Below are positions 44,364-44,426 of a stretch of 44,426 bases of DNA, in pieces. Position 1 is the stretch's first letter. Each line of letters begins with the position of its first letter. Source of the DNA: Streptococcus pseudopneumoniae (GTDB taxonomy: Bacteria > Bacillota > Bacilli > Lactobacillales > Streptococcaceae); NCBI RefSeq assembly GCF_001074975.1, contig NZ_JUUO01000029.1, positions 1 through 44,426 of the forward strand, in the 5' to 3' direction. The notes beneath the pieces were generated by a model. It did not search any database. It saw nothing but the letters and a program-made list of their open reading frames with translations, and was not told the DNA's origin. Made by a program: the position numbers and the translations under genes.

Positions 44364-44426
44364 ATACTCTTCGAAAATCTCTTCAAACCACGTCAGCTTC
44401 GCCTTGCCGTAGATATATGTAACTGA
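44364..44426 (+). repeat. BOX element (boxA), cut by the window edge
   Basis: Begins ATACTCTTCGAAAATCTCTT and contains CGTCAGCTTCGCCTTGCCGTAG, the boxA segment on which the standard BOX typing primer is based (given here for identity only). The start of boxB (GTAACTGA) follows at the edge. BOX elements are non-coding repeats of pneumococcus and close relatives. Confidence 0.9.

Overview
The window looks like the chromosome of a Mitis-group streptococcus (S. mitis, S. pneumoniae or a near relative). The pointers are low GC content, an SpxB-type pyruvate oxidase beside a copY-cupA-copA copper operon, a lactate oxidase, a CtsR box before clpP, BOX-type repeats (one degenerate copy after spxB, one cut by the right edge), and extended -10 promoters of the TGnTATAAT kind in front of many genes. 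Most genes lie on the minus strand. From memory, the gene order matches a pneumococcal chromosome read backwards from the ptsG/ftsEX area to murD-murG-divIB, but more compact. The thiamine genes that I recall between the lactate oxidase and copY in some pneumococci are absent here.

Layout. 1-2.4 kb: a possible IS end at the left edge, a DEAD-box RNA helicase and an EEP-family phosphoesterase. 2.5-7.6 kb: glucose-type PTS IICBA with a palindromic cre-like operator, then ftsX, ftsE and prfB (with its programmed +1 frameshift). 7.7-13.6 kb: a CBS/ACT protein, a complete branched-chain amino acid ABC transporter (livJHMGF) and a YlbG-family gene. 13.7-16.2 kb: clpP, upp, dCMP deaminase and a TetR regulator. 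16.3-21.3 kb: DegV, a flavoprotein that may be translated from a leaderless mRNA, a DUF1697 protein, a TipAL-like MerR regulator and an NSS-family sodium symporter with a possible attenuator. 21.4-24 kb: manA, a SemiSWEET transporter, a small LapA-like membrane protein and a VOC protein. 24.2-30.5 kb: spxB, copA-cupA-copY and lctO. 30.7-33.7 kb: a polar amino acid ABC transporter. 33.7-38.8 kb: the accessory part of the window, a large G5-repeat/CAP-domain surface protein, two unrecognised membrane proteins and a divergent XRE regulator around a palindromic operator. 39-44.4 kb: pyrE and pyrF behind a PyrR attenuator, then divIB, murG and murD.

How the parts fit. LctO and SpxB work in series (lactate to pyruvate to acetyl phosphate) and both release H2O2; they flank the copper-efflux operon, and copper toxicity is linked to peroxide chemistry. 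PTS, spxB and lctO all carry cre-like CcpA sites, pointing to carbon control of this metabolism. ftsEX, prfB, divIB, murG and murD are core division, translation and wall genes.

The least described part is the XRE / two membrane proteins / G5-CAP locus at 33.7-38.8 kb. I cannot show that it is a new system, but its layout suggests a small regulated surface module. No tRNA, rRNA, CRISPR array or intact mobile element was seen.
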